Positions 13,544 through 16,289 of a stretch of DNA of 16,289 bases are shown here, piece by piece. A program made the position numbers and the translations under genes. This stretch comes from DATGYC01 sp035298385 (GTDB taxonomy: Bacteria > Bacillota > Sulfobacillia > Symbiobacteriales > Symbiobacteriaceae). The notes under the pieces are model-generated. The model was not told the origin of the DNA, ran no database searches, and was given only the letters and a program-made list of their open reading frames with translations. The stretch is taken from NCBI GenBank assembly GCA_035298385.1, contig DATGYC010000076.1, positions 1-16,289 of the forward strand. Direction: 5' to 3'. Position 1 is the first letter of the stretch; every line of letters begins with the position of its first letter.

Positions 13544-15364
13544 GTGCTGAAGGAGGTTTGCTGGCAGATTGGCGGCGAACAGGGCACTGGCCTTGATTCG
13601 ACCGTTGAGGTGTTCAACACCGTCGCCAGCCGTGCCGGCTACTATGTTTACGCTTATAAGACCTTTGCCTCCCGCATCAAGGGCGGTCACACGGACTTTA
13701 CCACCCGTCTCTCGGTTGAGCGCGTGATGGCTCCGTCGGCCGGCGTCAACGTTCTGGTCACCCTGGACCAGGAGTCGATCGACCTGTGCGCCAAGAACGT
13801 CTACCCGGGCTCGATCGTCCTCGCGGAAGAGGCGATCAACCCGAAGCTGCCCGAGGGCGTCGATGTCAAGTTGCTGACCATGCCCTTCAATAAGATGGCG
13901 CTGGCCCTTGGCAATCCGCTGATGAAGAACAACCTGGTTCTCGGTGCCTCCGCGGCCCTGCTGGGCCTGGACCTCGAGGGCTTCAAGGCTTATGCCACCA
14001 GCAAGTTCGGCCGCAAGGGCGAGGAGTTCGTCGCCCTGATCCACCAGGCGATGCAGGAGGGCTATGACTACGCCCTCACCACCTGGCCGGGCCTGAACCT
14101 GCAGATCGAGAAGGGCGACGGCAAGGAGCGCCTCCTGATGATCGGTAACGAAGCGGCGGCGCTGGGCGCCCTGGCCGGCGGCTGCCGGACCGTCTTCTCC
14201 TACCCGATCACCCCGGCCTCTGAGATCGCCGAGACCCTCGTCAAGATCTTCCCGAAGATCGGCGGCATGGCCGTCCAGATGGAAGACGAGCTCGCCTCGA
14301 TGGTCGCTTGCATCGGCGCCGGCTTCGCTGGCTCCCGTGCGATGACCGCCACCTCCGGCCCTGGCATCTCCCTGATGCAGGAGGCCCTCGGCCTGGCCTC
14401 GATGACCGAGACCCCGGTCGTCGTCGTCGACACCCAGCGTGGCGGCCCGTCCACCGGCATGCCGACCAAGCAGGAGCAGTCGGACCTCTTCGCCCTCGCC
14501 TACGGCGGCCACGGCGACTCGCCCCGCATCGTCCTCGCCCCGGGCTCTGTTGAGGAGCTCGTGCCCCTGACGGCGGAGGCCTTCAACCTGGCTGACAACT
14601 ACCACTGCCCGGTCATGATCGCCTCGGACCTGGCGCTGGCACTCTTCCAGCAGACCGTCGAGCCCGAGGCTGTCAAGCTCGACACCATGCCGAAGATCGA
14701 TCGCGGCCCGATCGCCAACCCGGCGGAGATGGCGGCCCTTGGCCGTGACGTCTTCGAGCGCTACTCCAAGCAGACGAACGAGAACGGCGTCTCCCCCCGC
14801 TCGCTGCCGGGCATGAAGCACGGCCAGTTCCTCGCCACCGGCGCCGAGCACGGCCCGTTCGGCAAGGTCTTTGAGAGCGCCAAGAACCGCGTCTACATGA
14901 TGGATCGCCGCATGAAGCGGATCCAGAATGTCAAGACCGAGGCGATTCGCTACTTCGGCACCCCGAACGCTGACATCGTCCTCGTCGCCTTCGGCACCAC
15001 CCTGGGCGCCGCCCAGGAGGCGATCGCGACGATCGAGAAGAGCACCGGCAAGAAGGTTGGCGTGATCCAGGTCCGCCTGATCTACCCGGTCCCGGCCGAG
15101 CAGATCAAGGCCGCCGCTGCGGGCGCCAAGCTCCTCGTGGTCGAGTCGAACGCCGTTGGCCAGTTCGCCTTCATGCTGAAGGGCACCGGCTACAACCCGG
15201 CCGAGATCTCCTCCTTGCTCAAGTACGACGGCAACCTCTTCACGGTCGAAGAGATCGCCAACGCCGCTGGGGTTGTCCTCGCTGGCGAGGCGCAGTACCT
15301 GGTCACCGGCGGTGGCGCTGGCGTCCGGGCGACCGAGGATCCGACCATCACCCTGCACGCCTAA
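13544..15364 (+). CDS. korA: 2-oxoacid:ferredoxin oxidoreductase, fused gamma-alpha subunit
   Basis: This 606-residue subunit belongs to a 2-oxoacid:ferredoxin oxidoreductase, which oxidatively decarboxylates a 2-oxoacid (2-oxoglutarate is most likely for this two-subunit type) to an acyl-CoA while reducing ferredoxin. A gamma domain spans about residues 1-185 (GGEQGTGLDS; SRIKGGHTDF). An alpha domain follows from about 195, with FSYPITPASEIAETL (218-232), TSGPGISLMQEALGLASMTE (270-289) and DTQRGGPSTGMPTKQEQSDL (296-315). The GTG at 13544 is chosen because GGAGGAGGGG (13528-13537) lies six bases ahead and the protein then begins right at the gamma domain; a TTG at 13466 would add 26 unrelated residues. 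Codon choice is strongly biased to C or G endings, as in highly expressed genes. The beta subunit follows after 17 bases. The exact substrate is not settled by the sequence. Confidence 0.92.
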   Translation: MLKEVCWQIGGEQGTGLDSTVEVFNTVASRAGYYVYAYKTFASRIKGGHTDFTTRLSVERVMAPSAGVNVLVTLDQESIDLCAKNVYPGSIVLAEEAINPKLPEGVDVKLLTMPFNKMALALGNPLMKNNLVLGASAALLGLDLEGFKAYATSKFGRKGEEFVALIHQAMQEGYDYALTTWPGLNLQIEKGDGKERLLMIGNEAAALGALAGGCRTVFSYPITPASEIAETLVKIFPKIGGMAVQMEDELASMVACIGAGFAGSRAMTATSGPGISLMQEALGLASMTETPVVVVDTQRGGPSTGMPTKQEQSDLFALAYGGHGDSPRIVLAPGSVEELVPLTAEAFNLADNYHCPVMIASDLALALFQQTVEPEAVKLDTMPKIDRGPIANPAEMAALGRDVFERYSKQTNENGVSPRSLPGMKHGQFLATGAEHGPFGKVFESAKNRVYMMDRRMKRIQNVKTEAIRYFGTPNADIVLVAFGTTLGAAQEAIATIEKSTGKKVGVIQVRLIYPVPAEQIKAAAAGAKLLVVESNAVGQFAFMLKGTGYNPAEISSLLKYDGNLFTVEEIANAAGVVLAGEAQYLVTGGGAGVRATEDPTITLHA

Positions 15365-15381
15365 AGGAGGACGACGAACAA

Positions 15382-16248
15382 ATGGCTACGATGGCAGATT
15401 TCCGGACTTCTGAGAAGTCCTGGTGGTGCCCTGGTTGCGGTGACTTCGGCGTCCTGGCCGCCCTGCAGAAGGCCCTCGTCGACCTCGGCACGGAGCCCGA
15501 GAACGTCGCCGTAGTCGCCGGCATTGGCTGCTCCGGCAAGATCGGTAACTATATCAACTCCTACAACCTGCACGTCGTGCACGGCCGTTCCCTGCCGGCC
15601 GCCCAGGCGATCAAGCTGGCCAACCGCGAGTTGACCGTCGTCGCTGCTGGCGGTGACGGCGACGGCTTCGCGATCGGCATGGGCCACTATATGCACGCCC
15701 TGCGCCGCAACGTCAACATCACGTATATCGTGATGGACAACCAGATCTACGGCCTGACCAAGGGCCAGACCTCGCCGACCTCGGACACTGGCATGTCGAC
15801 CAAGTCGACCCCGGCTGGCAACATCGAGAAGTCCGTCAACCAGATGCAGTTGGCCCTCGCCTCGGGCTGCGGCTTCGTGGCGAACGGCCTCTCGTCCAAC
15901 CAGAAGGGCCTCGTTGAGGTCATCAAGCAGGCGATTCAGTACCCGGGCTTCGCTCTGGTCAACACCTACTCGCCCTGCGTCACCTTCAACAAGGTGAACA
16001 CCTTCGACTTCTACAAGTCGGAGCTGATCGATGTGGCCAACATCGAGGGCTATGACCGCCACGATCGCTTCCAGGCGATGAAGGTCCTGATGGAGCATAA
16101 CGAACTCGTCCAGGGCGTCATCTTCGAGGACAAGAACCCGGCCTCCTACGAGTCGCTCTACCCGGGCTTCAAGGAGCAGGGCATCGTCAACCAGGACTGG
16201 AACGTCGATCCGGCCCTCTGGGAGAAGACCCTGGCCCAGTACAAGTAA
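15382..16248 (+). CDS. korB: 2-oxoacid:ferredoxin oxidoreductase, beta subunit
   Basis: This 288-residue subunit carries thiamine diphosphate and the iron-sulfur cluster of the enzyme. The thiamine diphosphate motif runs from GDGDG (91-95) to the Asn of MDNQIYGLTKGQ (Asn120). Four cysteines match the [4Fe-4S] ligands of the family: Cys16 and Cys19 in WCPGCGDFG, Cys50 in GIGCSGK, and Cys199 in YSPCVTFN. The start is ATG at 15382 with AAGGAGG (15363-15369) ahead, overlapping the end of korA's stop region. No ferredoxin-like delta subunit lies next to it, which agrees with the two-subunit KorAB type that uses a separate ferredoxin. Together with the malic enzyme and LysR genes it suggests a central-carbon locus. 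Codon bias is as strong as in korA. Confidence 0.94.
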   Translation: MATMADFRTSEKSWWCPGCGDFGVLAALQKALVDLGTEPENVAVVAGIGCSGKIGNYINSYNLHVVHGRSLPAAQAIKLANRELTVVAAGGDGDGFAIGMGHYMHALRRNVNITYIVMDNQIYGLTKGQTSPTSDTGMSTKSTPAGNIEKSVNQMQLALASGCGFVANGLSSNQKGLVEVIKQAIQYPGFALVNTYSPCVTFNKVNTFDFYKSELIDVANIEGYDRHDRFQAMKVLMEHNELVQGVIFEDKNPASYESLYPGFKEQGIVNQDWNVDPALWEKTLAQYK

Positions 16249-16259
16249 GGATTCCGCCA

Positions 16260-16289
16260 AACGCCCACCCGAGCGATCGGGTGGGCGTT
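16260..16289 (+). terminator. Terminator hairpin after korB (3' side cut by window end)
   Basis: A perfect 13-bp stem (16260-16272 with 16277-16289) is closed by a GCGA tetraloop of the GNRA type, 11 bases after the korB stop. The T-tract expected after it lies outside the window. Confidence 0.85.

Larger units (their letters stand above)
527..14171. repeat. Dispersed octamer palindrome GGGCGCCC (23 copies by hand count)
   Basis: Copies start at 527, 634, 1679, 1999, 2286, 2756, 3004, 3144, 3419, 3921, 4117, 4903, 5782, 6119, 6136, 6422, 10498, 10521, 10876, 12388, 12434, 12453 and 14164. From base composition alone about one or two would be expected. Six copies form terminator-type stems and most of the others lie inside coding regions in different frames. 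None falls within gerB, gerC or korB. Confidence 0.7.

Noticed and set aside
13493..15358. 621-residue minus-strand open frame
   Set aside because: It lies wholly antisense to korA and results from the strong C/G third-position bias there. Its product is rich in Asp, Arg, Gly and Leu and resembles no known family.
15361..16260. 299-residue minus-strand open frame
   Set aside because: It is antisense to korB and has the same cause as the korA shadow frame.

Overview
The window is GC-rich DNA that most likely comes from a high-GC, endospore-forming member of the Bacillota. The evidence is a complete gerA-gerB-gerC spore germinant receptor operon, an S-layer-homology (SLH) surface protein with a signal peptide, purine-rich AAGGAGG-type ribosome sites with frequent GTG starts, and strong GC-rich intrinsic terminators. 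A Symbiobacterium-like or related thermophilic lineage would fit, but the sequence alone does not name the organism.

Layout. Positions 1-2085 (+) hold the 3' end of an ABC-2 type exporter operon: a truncated permease followed by two ATPases whose sequence changes suggest one working and one degenerate ATP site. Positions 2102-4975 (-) hold an SLH/CAP-domain cell-surface protein and, just upstream of it, a peroxiredoxin-like gene interrupted by one in-frame TGA exactly at the peroxidatic cysteine. A hairpin matching the bacterial SECIS layout follows the TGA, so this gene is read here as a selenoprotein of 157 residues with a UxxC motif. It is the most notable item in the window, and ordinary gene calling would split or miss it. 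Positions 5096-6094 (+), divergent from it, encode an Apd1/sucrase-ferredoxin-like thioredoxin-fold [2Fe-2S] protein.

Positions 6230-10486 (+) are the germinant receptor operon: GerA, GerB and GerC subunits with overlapping ends, plus a fourth, 72-residue, two-helix membrane protein of the D-subunit kind. Positions 10649-13374 (-) carry an ACT-domain malic enzyme and a LysR-type regulator, separated by a 374-base regulatory gap. Positions 13544-16248 (+) encode the two subunits of a 2-oxoacid:ferredoxin oxidoreductase (KorAB type), divergent from the LysR gene. The shared promoter region holds two matching ATG-N9-CAT boxes set 22 bp apart, which suggests that the LysR protein controls both itself and korAB. 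Malic enzyme, LysR and KorAB together look like a central-carbon block.

A further genome-level feature is the octamer palindrome GGGCGCCC. It occurs 23 times by hand count, both inside genes and in the stems of three terminators, far above what base composition predicts. No rRNA, tRNA, CRISPR array, insertion sequence or phage gene was seen.
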